Positions 1-11,162 of a stretch of 64,000 nucleotides of DNA are shown piece by piece. Source of the DNA: Lineus longissimus (lineage: Eukaryota > Nemertea > Pilidiophora > Heteronemertea > Lineidae). The stretch lies in contig NC_088317.1 of the NCBI RefSeq assembly GCF_910592395.1, forward strand, positions 3,844,001 through 3,908,000, given 5' to 3'. The notes beneath the pieces were generated by a model that saw nothing but the letters and a program-made list of their open reading frames with translations, did not search any database and had not been told where the DNA came from. A program made the translations under genes and the position numbers. How positions within the stretch are numbered: position 1 is the first letter of the stretch; every line of letters starts with the position of its first letter.

Positions 1-3000
1 GCAAGAGAGGACACACCCAGGATTCTGTTCTTGTTGACGAACGGGAAGATCGAGGCTGGTACGACGGAAATAGCAGTTGAGGTAAGTGGCGTACAGTAGA
101 ACCTCTATGTTAAGGACACTCGGGACTGACAAGTGCTGTCTTTAATAGAAAGGTGTCCTGCTTAGAGGTCAAATTAAATGTAAATAACCAAGTCCTTGAT
201 AGAGACAGGTGATGCAGCCTGTGTCTTGAGCAACAAGAACAACACCTCTATGGAGAAGGAGCTAAAACGGCAATCTTCTAGAAAAACTTTAACAATTTGT
301 TTTCCTAAATCGACGCGCAGATCGAGCACCTCCGAACAGCCAACGTACGCACCTTCACCATCATGACCTCACCGATATTTTCGCAAACAGAAGTCATCCA
401 GATACTCAGCTTCCCACTCGGAGCCATTTCAATGAAGGATATCGAACTCAGGATGTTCAGCTTTACAACGACTGTAGTTGAAGGTAAGTAACACGTAACA
501 AAAAAATGTGACCAATGGACTCTACTTCCGGGAGATATAGCACACTCGTTTGTATGGAGTGAGTACCATCGTAGCTTGTTTACAATAAGGTTACGCACAG
601 TTTCTTGACGTACGTATTTGTCCGTTTCTGAAAGTTATTGCCGTTTTTTAGGTTTGAGCTGTACAAAAGGATATCACCCTCAAGATGGACAGTGCGTCGG
701 TGAGTTGAAATTTAATCTTTTAGGATATGTCGATTTGACAGGATGTTGTGAATTTTTGGCATGTTTATAATCACCCTTTCCTTTATTCAATCAATTCTTC
801 TTACAGACGACAATGAGTGCTTCATGCCAAAGATCTGTGCTGATGATTCCCAATGTGAAAACCGGCCGGGATCGTTTGTTTGTAAATGCGACGAAGGTTA
901 CATATATGATAAACGAGGTTGTCTGGGTAAGAACTTAGTTGTTCTGATTGTGGTAATAGTGATATACCTCAGAGTTGTACCGATATACTGTGAAAAACTA
1001 TAAATGACTATTCGGGCGCTTGGTGAATCTTAATCTGCCGCCCACTTGCCTTCTACCATTAGGGCAGTTGGTGAAACGATATCTTAAAAGAATGGCCGCA
1101 ACTTTATTCGTGTCTACCAAAGTTTATCAAAGTCTTTTTACATGCAGCTAAAATGACGATGGACCTGGCACTAGTTGTCGAAAACTCCGACAGGATGACC
1201 ACCAAATCTTTTGAAGCTGCCAAAGTTTTGGTAAAAAGTATGGTTAACGACTTCAGCATAGACGCCGAGAATGTCCACGTCGCCATAGCAAACATATTCG
1301 GTACCAGTTTCATGACCAACCTTCGCCTGAACTCGACCCAGAACTGGGCGCAGGTTGTGGCTGCAACTGATTCCATTGAGTTCAAGGGAACTCCAAACAC
1401 AGATCTGGCCCTTCAATTGGAGAGGAGTTATGAGTTACTTCTGGCTGAAGAAGTTGGCGGAAGGAAAGATGTCAAGAGGTCGATAGTGATAGTGCTAGCC
1501 GAGTCCCTGACGGTAAGCTATGCCAATAACCGCTGTGTAAAATTCTCGACCCGAAAGGCCACCGGACTAGTTATGTCTGGATGACCTGCCAGGCTTGTTT
1601 CGACCTGCGATGAGTCTTAATTAGGACTTCCGTGATCTATAGCTGTTCTGTGGACGTGGACAAGCTGTCCATTTCACTAATGTTATGGCTTTTTCTTGTC
1701 AATAGGTATGTACAAAGCTGCCTCGAAGCTCTGTTGAAAATCATATTTAGATATCAGCATCGGTCTGATACTACAAGTGGCAGCACATGATGGCAAGCAG
1801 GGGTATTTTTCCTCCTGGCAAGGCAAATCCCACGCCCCGAGTTGTCGCTTTAGCTTCGTTGACAGGGCCGATCGAGAACGTCAACCGCAACTCCATAAAG
1901 GAAATTCCTTTACGGAGGAGATGGTTGAACGTCTCTTGTGCTTGAGTATGACAGCGGTTTGTAGGATCGCTTAACCTCAAGGTTCAAGATCCATGTCTTT
2001 TTCTGCAGGGAGAGCCAGCGGAACAGTTCCAAGCAACTCTGACCAAAATCAGAAAGCTCGGCGTTAGAGTGTACAGTGTGGAGATTAATCAAAATCCCTC
2101 TACGAAGCCTCAAAGTGACGCCGAGATACCAGCAGGGAGCTTTGTCATTACTGATATAAAGTTCGTGGAGAGATATGCCATTTCTGTGGTCAAGAGCATT
2201 GTTGGAGGTAGGATGGTGGCCGTGGTCGCCTGCGCTCACACATCGTCACGACTTTCGCCGACGAATCTTAAAGTACCGTCGGTCTCCCAGTCCAGTGTGG
2301 ATAACGTTTAGCTGATGTTAATCTTCATCCTCCGCTGTCCGAAGAGGCCCAGTTCATTTGAAATTCCGGTTTGTCAATCAGTGCTTTGTTTACTGGGATT
2401 TTCCTAATAGCAGCTCATGCCGTTGAGTAAGTCACTTCGTCCTGATTGTAACCGTCATACTGTTAAATCATGAACTTTTCAGATCGTAAATGTAAACCCG
2501 GATACCACATGTTCCAAAGGAAATGCCAGGACATCAATGAATGCCAGTTCCTTGGTATCTGCCGCGGAGAGGCCCAATGTCATAATGCCAAGGCAAGCTA
2601 TGAATGTACCTGTCACGAGGAATTTGTATATGACCCAGTGGTTGGGTGTGTTAGTAAGTATACAGTCTTATGAAAAAAGATTTCTGAGCTTTTTTGAAGT
2701 GGCCTTAAGGGTTTTGTGGCCAGAACGAATATGCCCCCCCCCCCTCCGTAGAGGTTTTTAGTGTAACGCTTTTCATGTAAGTTGAACCAAGAGAAGCAAT
2801 TCGTTCCGCCAAGTTCTTTGTAATGCTGTTGCAACTGTCATAAGCCCTGGGTTAAAAATACTCCCTCCAAAATAAAAGTGGTTAAAACGCTTTCAAGTTC
2901 TAGCCAAAATGGCGGTACCTACATGTATGGTCAACCCTTAAGTGTTAACCAGCATCGTAACCCTGTTGATACATATTGCAGTTGATGGCAAACTCGACCT

Positions 3001-5833
3001 CATCTTCGCCATCGACGGCTCAGACGCCATGGGAGCTGCTAACTTTGACAAGGCCAAGAAGCTGATGGCCCATGTTGTCAGTCATATGAGACTCGGGCCA
3101 GAGAGTATCAACTTTGTGATCGTTGTTTACAACAAGGAAAACACGTTTTCTATTGTTGAGGTAGGTCAGAGTAACAGCAATCATCGAACACTCATGAGAT
3201 TTTGTTATTATTCTTAACTTCCATCTCGTCAACAAAATCATGTTGTGTTGGGAGAGGGTAAAAAATAAGCAACAGGTATTCAATTGGTGCCGTTGAAACC
3301 TTTTTGAAATGCACGGTTTCATACATGCGCCTCAAGCAGAGTGCAGTTTATAATAGAATCCGTTTTGTAATGCACCCAACAAAATTTTGTTTTTTCCACT
3401 ATGCGTGTGCATCCAAATAATATTATTTTACTTTTACTCTAATTTTTTTATCGTGACCGTTTTTATCAAACCCATATCAGGCTCAGCAAGGTTCATCCAA
3501 CGCCCTCTCCGCCCGAGCAGTCCAGAGGATGAAGTATCCTGGCGGCGCACCAGATCTATCCACCGTGCTGTATGGTCTAAAAGAACACGTGTTCCTTGCC
3601 AAGTACGGCATGAGGGTAGGCGTTGCCAAGGCCGTATTGGTCCTCAGCAGCGGAAGCTTCACCGACAAGACCGAAGCAGCAGTGGCGGCGATGGAAGTCC
3701 AACAATCCGGTGTACTTGTTTACAGCGTGATTTTCAATGAGAAGAAGTACACCGATTGTTCTGGAATGTTCTATGGTGGATTCACGTTCAAGCTGACGAC
3801 ATTTAGTATTCATACATTCCTCATTAGAGTGGTGGCAAGTGAGTAGAATCCAACCAGCAATCAGCGATTCTCACCGTTTCTAAAACGGCAAGATGGAATA
3901 TTTGTGGGCCTTAACTCTCCGTGTATGATACTCTCATATCGAACTTGTGTCGCCTGAACTTGCGTCTCATACATTGTGTCCAAAACGCCTACTAAATGTA
4001 GAATGATATCAAAATGTGTTTTGATACTTCTTCTCGAAGTTCCATTTGTCATGTTTGTTAACGATGGCTACTGAAGATTAAAAGTCCCACTTGCCAGATT
4101 TGGCTGCGTTTGAGGCAACTCGCATGTCGCGCGGTTTGCTGAGTGGTAAATTCTCAATTTTACTATTTTCACACTTACATTAGTGGGTTACTGCTGTTAA
4201 GGTAAGTGTCTCGTTATCTTTATTCATAGTCCTCTCTGCTGGTTTAAACATGTCACTCATTTCAGACTCGCTGTGCAAAAATGGCTTCAAGTCCGTGAAT
4301 GGCAATTGTGTGGGTAAGTCGAGATACAACTGTTACCTCTCCAAATCGTTGATCAAATACTAGTAGCTTCTGATAATGGGAGGTTGTCTATTGGATGATC
4401 AATCGAAGATGACTTGGCATCTCTGGGCTCAATGCCCGTCGCGACAGGGTAACGTTTGTGACATCGCATGCCCCAGAATGTTTGGCTATAAGCAATGCAA
4501 TAAAAATGTATCATGTTATGAATTTCGGAGCGAATTTGACTTCATATTCACTCATCGACTCATGCTGACCTACCGGCGTTGTGCGTATTCCATCCTTGAA
4601 AGGAGGATCAAGATAGACCTTAGGATTGACGTTCAACGCCGGTAAGTCGGCATGACATGTACCCATGCATTAGCAATTCAGTTTAGAGATTTCCTTTGAC
4701 CGTCTCTGCTTTTTTCTAGATATTGACGAGTGCCAACTGGATGGCTTATGCGAGGCGGGCTCCACTTGTGAGAATATCGCCGGGTCCTACGAGTGCACAT
4801 GTCCCTCCGGCTACAGCTATGAAAAAGGCCAAGGGTGTTCCAGTGAGTATATTGCTAAGTAACATTTAACATATGAAAAGGAATTTTTAAACCGATTCAT
4901 CATGAAATATGACATAACCCTTTATCTACCACCAATAGATATCGATATAAGGCGAAGAGAGAAATTTTTACTTTCCGCTTGATAAACTAAGGGCCTTCTC
5001 TCCAGGAAAGGCGTAACCAATTTAAGGAAATATCAAAAGGTGTACCCAGAAGAGAGATCAGTCATGGAAAAAATTGATCAAACAGCCCCAAGCAAGAGCT
5101 TCCCATTGAGTAGTTTTGTCAAACGGGTGTTGTCAAACGGGATTTCACAATTTAGTCAGGACATTTTTGGCCATCGTCAGTTTCTGACCTTATTTGCTTT
5201 CGGAAATTTTAAAAGTATCCATCTTTTCATTGCAGAATCGTCTTACGTTGGAATTGGGGGCGGTACGGTTGTAACAACCTGTAAGATGAACGGCAAGTCA
5301 TACCAGCTCGGTGCACAGTGGGTGGAAGACTGTGTGACGTATGTCTGCGCGGGAGCTGCAGGACCAGTCAGCATTGGAATAAGTAAGCCACGCGACATTG
5401 TCTCGGAAGCCATGTTTTATTAGTGTTTTCTCGTTTCTGGTTTTGAGCAAGGGGGGGCATGGTATATATAACGCAGTAAGATCATACGGAGCTTACATAT
5501 TAAGCTACTATAGTAACTGTACTCTCCGACAATACTTTTGGGGGAGGGTGAAGTTCGAAGGCGTAGTGATGTAAAAAACACTTTATGGTCACGATCATGT
5601 ACACATGTGGGACTCTTTTGCATTGTTCTAATCGAATTATCATGCGATCTTTTACTTTGTATCAAACTTTGTGATTTTGTGTTTTTCCAGAGTGTCGCGG
5701 TTCTGACGGAAAATGTTACGGATTGGGCGTAGATCACCCATTCTATGACACCAAGGCAAAGGAGGATGTCATCTGTTCTTGTGCCCAATCACCTCAAGGC
5801 CTCAAGAGGAGTTGCCGCACCGCCAAGAAGTAG
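1..5833 (+). CDS. vWA/EGF-like secreted matrix protein (matrilin-like), 3' part
   Basis: Thirteen exons can be chained in phase: 1-81, 321-483, 652-699, 807-926, 1148-1512, 2009-2207, 2483-2653, 2982-3160, 3481-3838, 4266-4313, 4720-4842, 5236-5382, 5691-5833 (TAG). They encode 714 visible residues; the 5' end lies outside the window. Order: end of a vWA domain (1-81), EGF-like (about 98-137), vWA (139-325), calcium-binding EGF (about 333-382, DINEC), vWA (383-561), calcium-binding EGF (578-618, DIDEC), then an 8-cysteine tail (620-714) with CKMNGKSYQLG and W..DC, resembling single-domain VWC. Each vWA is cut by one phase-0 intron and bounded by phase-1 introns, as expected for shuffled modules. 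The MIDAS DxSxS motif is altered in both complete vWA domains (ENSDR and DGSDA), so metal-dependent ligand binding may be weak. Known matrilins and mollusc shell-matrix proteins combine vWA and EGF; the exact orthologue is not clear. Likely an extracellular scaffold protein. Confidence 0.88.
92..180 (-). repeat. MITE family 1, half copy in an intron
   Basis: Inside the first visible intron. It starts TACAGTAGAACCTCTATG and carries the inner part GGGACTGACAAGTGCTGTC, the reverse complement of the right half of the full copies at 29196-29378 and 35940-36121. The other terminal repeat is missing or too diverged to see. Confidence 0.7.
4556..4660. repeat. Imperfect inverted repeat (hairpin) in an intron
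   Basis: The left arm CATGCTGACCTACCGGCGTT near 4560 is nearly the reverse complement of the right arm AACGCCGGTAAGTCGGCATG near 4637, with about 55 bases between. It sits in the intron before the last EGF exon of the vWA/EGF gene. It could be a small foldback element; no known family is recognised. Confidence 0.6.
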
Positions 5834-6585
5834 TCCGACACATTCAATTCATTCGACCCTTTCCTCAAACAAGAAAGAATATTGGACCTCCTTGAAGGTA
5901 TTAGCCAATCAGAAGCCCTGTAAGTTCTATAGTCCATGCTGTTTCAGCTGGACACGGATAATACAGGTCTTCTGATTCGTCAAAACCTAATCGGGAGTAT
6001 CAAGTTCCCGCATGAGAAAAGTGGCGAATGCTGGTGTAATGTTTTTGGTTATACCCCGAATCTCCGTGTATTTATATACAAGGAAGGCATCCTTTATCAA
6101 CTTTCCTAACAACATGCTCAAAACCATTGCACCAGGAATCCACTTCTTCGATTTGAAGTCCAAGCCACCGCAAAGCTGCTGCCGGCATAAATCACGAGAG
6201 TGGATTGTCCGCTTTAGAAATTATCGTATTCAGACTAAGGTTATGCTTAATAAGACCTAGAAAACAACATGATTTTGTCCGAAGTTATTCCTTGTTCTTT
6301 TCCATACTGCATTGAGAAAGTCTTTGAAAGGCACTGCCATCATCAACAAACCCTGAGGTGAGTTCGCATGGAATTCCAAAGTCAATTTCAAAATTTAATT
6401 TCAATTTCAAATTTCAAATTTTCAAATTTTCAAATTTCAAATTTCAAATTTCAAATTTAATTTAATCATGGTGCAGATGAAATTGTAACTTGGGTTGAAT
6501 TGTTTACGACGCAGACACAAAAGCATGTTGCAAAAGCGCTGCGCTCAAAACTGCACTACATCCGCGTATTAAGCATATTCACGTT
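5834..6585. other. 3' regions of two convergent genes with an AT-rich heptamer repeat
   Basis: Space between the stop codons of the vWA/EGF gene (+) and the zincin-ShKT gene (-). It holds no ORF that looks coding. At about 6378-6466 there is a simple CAAATTT-type repeat (TTTCAAATTTCAAATTT and variants). I saw no clear AATAAA for either gene, so the poly(A) sites are unknown. Confidence 0.6.
6378..6466. repeat. AT-rich simple repeat (CAAATTT)n
   Basis: About a dozen imperfect copies of a 6-8 base unit reading TTTCAAAT or AATTTCAA. It is nearly self-complementary, so it could form hairpins. Confidence 0.8.
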
Positions 6586-9500
6586 TTACATCTCCTGAGT
6601 GTAATACCATCTTTCTGCAACCAGATATCCCGTTTCGACCCCTTGGTCAAGTCCAGCCTCCTCTGACACGGGCTGGAGCCTGTCCACGTGCGGAAGCGGT
6701 TCGTACAAAGCATCAATATCATGGGCTTCAGCGTCGCCAGAGTCTTCAAAGAAGCTCAAACACGCGTTGCAACTTCTTTTGCAATTTCGCAGCATATCGT
6801 CTGGGTTGTTTTCACACTCGCCATTTCGTGCCCAGGTCCAACAGTGCAGGCTGTTGTCATGGCAATCCTCGGGTATGGCGTGATCGTCTCCGCTTGGGCA
6901 TTTGTTGCAACTCCTTTTACAGTTGACCAACATGTAACCTGGGTTTCTGTTGCATTCGCCTCTACTCGCCCATGAGACACAGTTCGTGTGACCATCTTGG
7001 CAGCCTGCAAATAGAATATTGTTTAAGATTCTCGGTTACCCATCCAACCCATTCACCGCTCTCGGCATTGCTAAACTTCAGTGATGTGGCCGACTACGTA
7101 AACCACGCAACTCCATAAAAACCTCGGACAAACCTCAGGGGCGTAGAGGGAGTAGCGAGGGGCCAAAGGCCCCAAGGAGTCAAAAAATGTTATTTCCCCC
7201 CCCTCCCCACTCGCTACCTACCGATAGATCCCCCTCCACCTCCGCCGCCGCCACCCCCACACAGGTTACAACTCTTCTTGCAGTTCTTCTTCAGATAGTC
7301 GCGGCTGCAATAGTTGTTACGGGACCAGTAGTTACAGTATTGGTTATTGTCGGTGCAAGTGGTACCGCCTCCGGTACCACCACCGCCTCCTCCAGTGCCG
7401 CCTCCACCAGTACCGCCACCAGTACCGCCACCAGTACCGCCACCAGTACCGCCACCAGTACCGCCACCGGTACCGCCACCAGTACCACCTCCACCGGTAC
7501 CTCCACCAGTTCCTCCACCTGTGCAGTCCATCTTAAGATTTTGGTTGAGTTCTGCTTCTGAAAAAGTTAGAATTAAGAAGAAGTGTAATTCTTGTGGTAC
7601 TATTATAAATTCATGTACCATTGATACGACGAGGTAAGAATTCGTTTGTCGAAGTGTCGTTCAAATAATCAACTTACGTCGTAGTTGAGCCATTGTCCTC
7701 TCGTTAGGACACCTTGAAATGTATTGGTTTCCACACGGCAGCATCTCCCTGACGAGGTTGTACAGGGCAGGGTCGTAGCTCTGTAGTTTGGCGCGGGTGT
7801 TGACGTGGTTGTGGATGCCATTGGGTGGGTTGGCATAGGCGTTGGCATTGAAGTAACTCTGTACACCTTCAGCCTGCGAGTGAAATGAAGATACATGTAA
7901 TATCAAGTAGAATTCTGACCATTTGGAAACCAGACAGAAGTCGAAGTCCGATCATCTTGTTTTTATATTAGTGCACATGGGTATCATCAGCGCAAAGAGA
8001 ACTGTGAGGTGCAGTCAGTCTGTTTTATAAATAATCTGAGGGAGTGGTCAAATTCATTAGAATATAAGCAAAAGAAATATTCGTGAGTACATAACTGGAT
8101 CGTGAAAACTCTCATTCTCCTTCCGCTAATGAAGAAGAACACTGAGGAAGAATATGCTCCTCCATCTTGCTTTTTGCACTGGTCAGGTCTAAAACGATCC
8201 CCACAGGCTTGCTTATGTACTTCGTTTTAAAAGTCCTTGGATAACAATATACTCACAAAGTATTCCTTGTCTGTGCTCATAGCGTAGGTGCTCCTCCATA
8301 GACCCGTCCGCTTCGCCCTGTTGTACAAACTGATCACACGGTTGTTGAATCCACTGATGACCTTGTTGGCTCCAAGGATGTGGACACCATGGGAGAACTC
8401 GTGCAATATGATGTCTTCTACTGAATATCTGAAGATTAAAACGATATTAGCTTCTTTTGATCATTTAATGACTGTGATGTCGATTTTAGCGAATCATATT
8501 GAACAGAAAGCTCACTGGCATGAAATTTTTTTTTATTCTCTCGGACATCTTCGATAATGAGAGAGATCATAAAGTCGATTGAACCACTTCCAGAGCCAAG
8601 ACTGCCGGACGTATATACACGTCAAACCATTCATTTGTTTGATCTGTCTATGAGGTATACTAACGTCAAGCTCTTTCAAACCATTCACAAAAATACATGT
8701 TTACCTGTCGGATTTCCTACAGAGAGCATTTTCTTCTCCACCAGTTGACACTGGTCGGTATTCAGTCGCCCCAAGGCCGCGCGCCCTTTGGTTCCACCAA
8801 GCGCCGAGGCTGCGGTGTTCCGGGATGTCCGTGGTCACTTCCCTCTCGCCCATCAGGGCGAATCGGCCGTAGTAGCGGTAGTAGGACTGTCTGACATCTG
8901 CACGATCAGCCATAAGGAAGCGAACCACGTAGCAGGCGCGCTTCAAGGCATCGTCAGAAAGGTAACGGGATCCTGAAATTTATCACATGGTGTTTTGTTG
9001 CAGATTTGCGAATGCCAACTGATCTGGCTTGAGTACTGAAGCATTGCAGTTTGATGGATGAATCCGAATGCCACATCAAAAGCAGTTTCCGTTATTTCCA
9101 CAATTTGCGCAGAGTCCGCCTCTACTTAAAATCACCAAGAACTTCAATGGTAAACTGTTACGAAATTTAGCCAATCGGTTGGTCATATCATCACTTATCT
9201 GTTATTACGTGGAACCATGAGAGGAATCACTTCGGATGGCTGGTGTTAAATCGCTGTATTATTTCTAACCAAGCATCACATCTGCTGCATTCTGAGGAAA
9301 TCAGGAGTTGATGCTGGCACACAATGCATTTCTCATCCTCAGTTTGCATCTATGACTGGCTTTATTTTAAAAGAGCAAAGCTTACCAAGAATCGGAATGC
9401 CGTATGCTTCAGTGTACTTCTGGTAGAAACTGCCAAGCCCACTCCCTCCCATATGTGTGGCACTTCGGAGACGCTGAGGAACCGCTCTGATGTGACCACA

Positions 9501-9725
9501 TGAGTGAGTGTTCGTGGCGGACCCTGGTCGTAGTCCTTCGGCGAAGTCTGCAAAATTGTCGGTAAAAGCCTATCAGAGAGAGTATCGTGCGAAATGCTTC
9601 AAAATGATGTTCAGTCAAAGGAAATTTGGACAAAATGACAGTTTAAAACAATACTTACGGATTTGTTGCAAACATAGTGAAATACAGATAACCAGGAAAA
9701 CTCTACATAGCGGTATGGCCGTCAT
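6586..9725 (-). CDS. Secreted zincin metalloprotease with three C-terminal ShKT domains
   Basis: Seven coding exons on the minus strand: 9725-9659, 9547-9386, 8972-8705, 8428-8257, 7873-7678, 7557-7222, 7004-6586 (539 aa). Exon 1 encodes a hydrophobic signal peptide. The middle region carries TTDIPEH, RARGLGAT, GEEN, then HEFSHGVH (about 175-182), a zinc-binding HEXXH, followed about 42-46 residues later by KEYFAEG, whose glutamate could be the third ligand as in gluzincins. I recall similar GIPILG...DIPEH...EYFAEGVQ proteins in bacteria and invertebrates; the exact peptidase family is an inference. A Gly/Thr linker (about 301-355) leads to ShKT modules at 356-388, 402-436 and 448-482, each with six cysteines. 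ShKT modules commonly serve as extension domains of secreted proteases in invertebrates. The start codon is supported by the signal peptide and by phase. Probably an extracellular or defence protease. Confidence 0.85.
7367..7515 (-). repeat. Coding 12-bp minisatellite (Gly-Gly-Gly-Thr linker)
   Basis: About a dozen copies of CCACCAGTACCG on the plus strand, read as GGT GGC GGT ACT on the minus strand. It encodes the (GGGT)n linker between protease and ShKT domains. Period 12 keeps the frame, so copy number can change without breaking the protein. Confidence 0.9.
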
Positions 9726-10000
9726 GTTCGTACATTGATTATTGCTATTGACCTATCTCGAATTATCATTGCCAATGTTCAGTGATTAAAGTGATTTAGA
9801 TAGTTTGACGATTAGGCCGATATTTGCGCCATTACAAACCTCACTCAATTCTGAGAATAGATATTTATGAACAGATTAAATGCGATGGTCCACGTCCTGA
9901 TATTATTCGGGTTGAAAAGCCAGTGTGTCAAGCCAAGGCGCTTACCTCTTTAGAAAATACTGTTCACTTCCTTGTCGCGTTTAAAGGCGAGGGATCATGA

Positions 10001-10463
10001 GATAATACCAGACACTATAACGGTAATTGCGGCTGGGACACGTACGCTTATTGGACATTCTGGATAAAAGTTTGGGCCTGGATGGACTTTCTTGCCTATT
10101 CGGGTCTTCCTATCTTCGTCACAATAGCCTGAAATGTGTCTTTTTTTCTATAAAGTCGTACAGAGGGAACGTATGCGACAGCTACCTCGGAGCTCTGTGG
10201 GGACAGCAGGCGTTACCAGTATGACAACCGTGCTCATCACCGTCAGCCTAATGTTCGTCCTACTGACTCTGCCCAATGTGATCTATTTTATCATGGCGGT
10301 AAAACCTGAAGGCCGACAACTTGCAATCTTCATCTTGGCCCATTGTGTAACTAACTTAATAAACTATTTCAATAATGCTATTAACTTTCTTTTATACTGC
10401 ATCAGCGGACGACAATTTCGTCAAGAAGTTTATCTGATATCTCGCGGTCGTAGGAAATCGTAG
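10001..10463 (+). pseudogene. Rhodopsin-family GPCR relic (ECL2-TM5 to TM7)
   Basis: Frame one (from 10001) reads an extracellular-loop cysteine and TM5-like stretch including WTFWIKVWAWMDFLAYSG, then meets TGA at 10130-10132. One base out of frame, from about 10134, the third cytoplasmic loop (KVVQRERMRQLPR), TM6 with the proline of LLTLPN, and TM7 with NNAINFLLY (NPxxY variant) and ISGRQFRQEV follow, ending at TAG 10461-10463. The gap between the two frames is too short for an intron. TM1-TM4 are absent upstream. The style resembles peptide GPCRs. A stop plus a frameshift and missing N-terminal half argue for a pseudogene; a sequencing error in the T run at about 10141-10147 could explain the shift but not the TGA. 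Confidence 0.75.
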
Positions 10464-11162
10464 AGATTCCACTTCTGTTTGCCGTCGCAGTTTTTCCTCT
10501 TTTACATGCTTGTTGGCCTGTTACGCTTGCCCCATCATTAACTTACAAGCAAACGCCTTCGAAAGTTGCGTGATTTCCCCTTTCCCTGCTGTTGTGGGCG
10601 GCGAAAGCGGAAAAACCATCACCAGCTTCAAAGACACGTACATATACGCCGATAGGTAGGTACCTGGCCTGAGCGGTCCATTGACACTGCAGCGCCACCA
10701 CTCACTATATACAGCAAAGTTGAAACTAAAGATAAGCATGTTTCAGCATACAGTGTGTGTAACATTTATTGAACTTTGTACAATAAATTAGATCATGACC
10801 GATATGTGTTGGTAGCCAGCAATGCAGAAAGGATGTGGTAGGTGACATATCGGTGTTGCAAGTCGCGGAAAGATGTGAAAAACAGAATCCCAGGTCTTAT
10901 GCGTGTAGAAGTAGAAAATGTCCCCACGGAAAAACCCTATTCATATCCTGACGTATTGTAGGATATGATTCTATAGAGGCCAAGCTCATAAAAGAATCGT
11001 TTGTTTCCCGGACATTCCATCCTAGGACATTCCACACTTCTACACCGGCACTGAAGGAGGTTTTTCTCTGATTAGGCCGTGTAATGTTGTTGCTTCGACC
11101 CGACTTCGGCAGGTTCGCCCAGTATACCCTCCGGTTGGTGTGGTCATGAAGTTATTGATAAA
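10464..11162. other. Spacer with overlapping convergent poly(A) signals
   Basis: No coding signal. AATAAA on the plus strand at 10782-10787 could end the GPCR relic transcript; TTTATT at 10765-10770 (AATAAA on the minus strand) suits the PAN-GON gene, which would give it a 3' UTR of about 400 bases. Confidence 0.5.

Noticed and set aside
7187-7637. Plus-strand proline-rich and Ser/Thr-rich ORFs
   Set aside because: Antisense shadows of the Gly-Thr linker and ShKT exon of the minus-strand protease.
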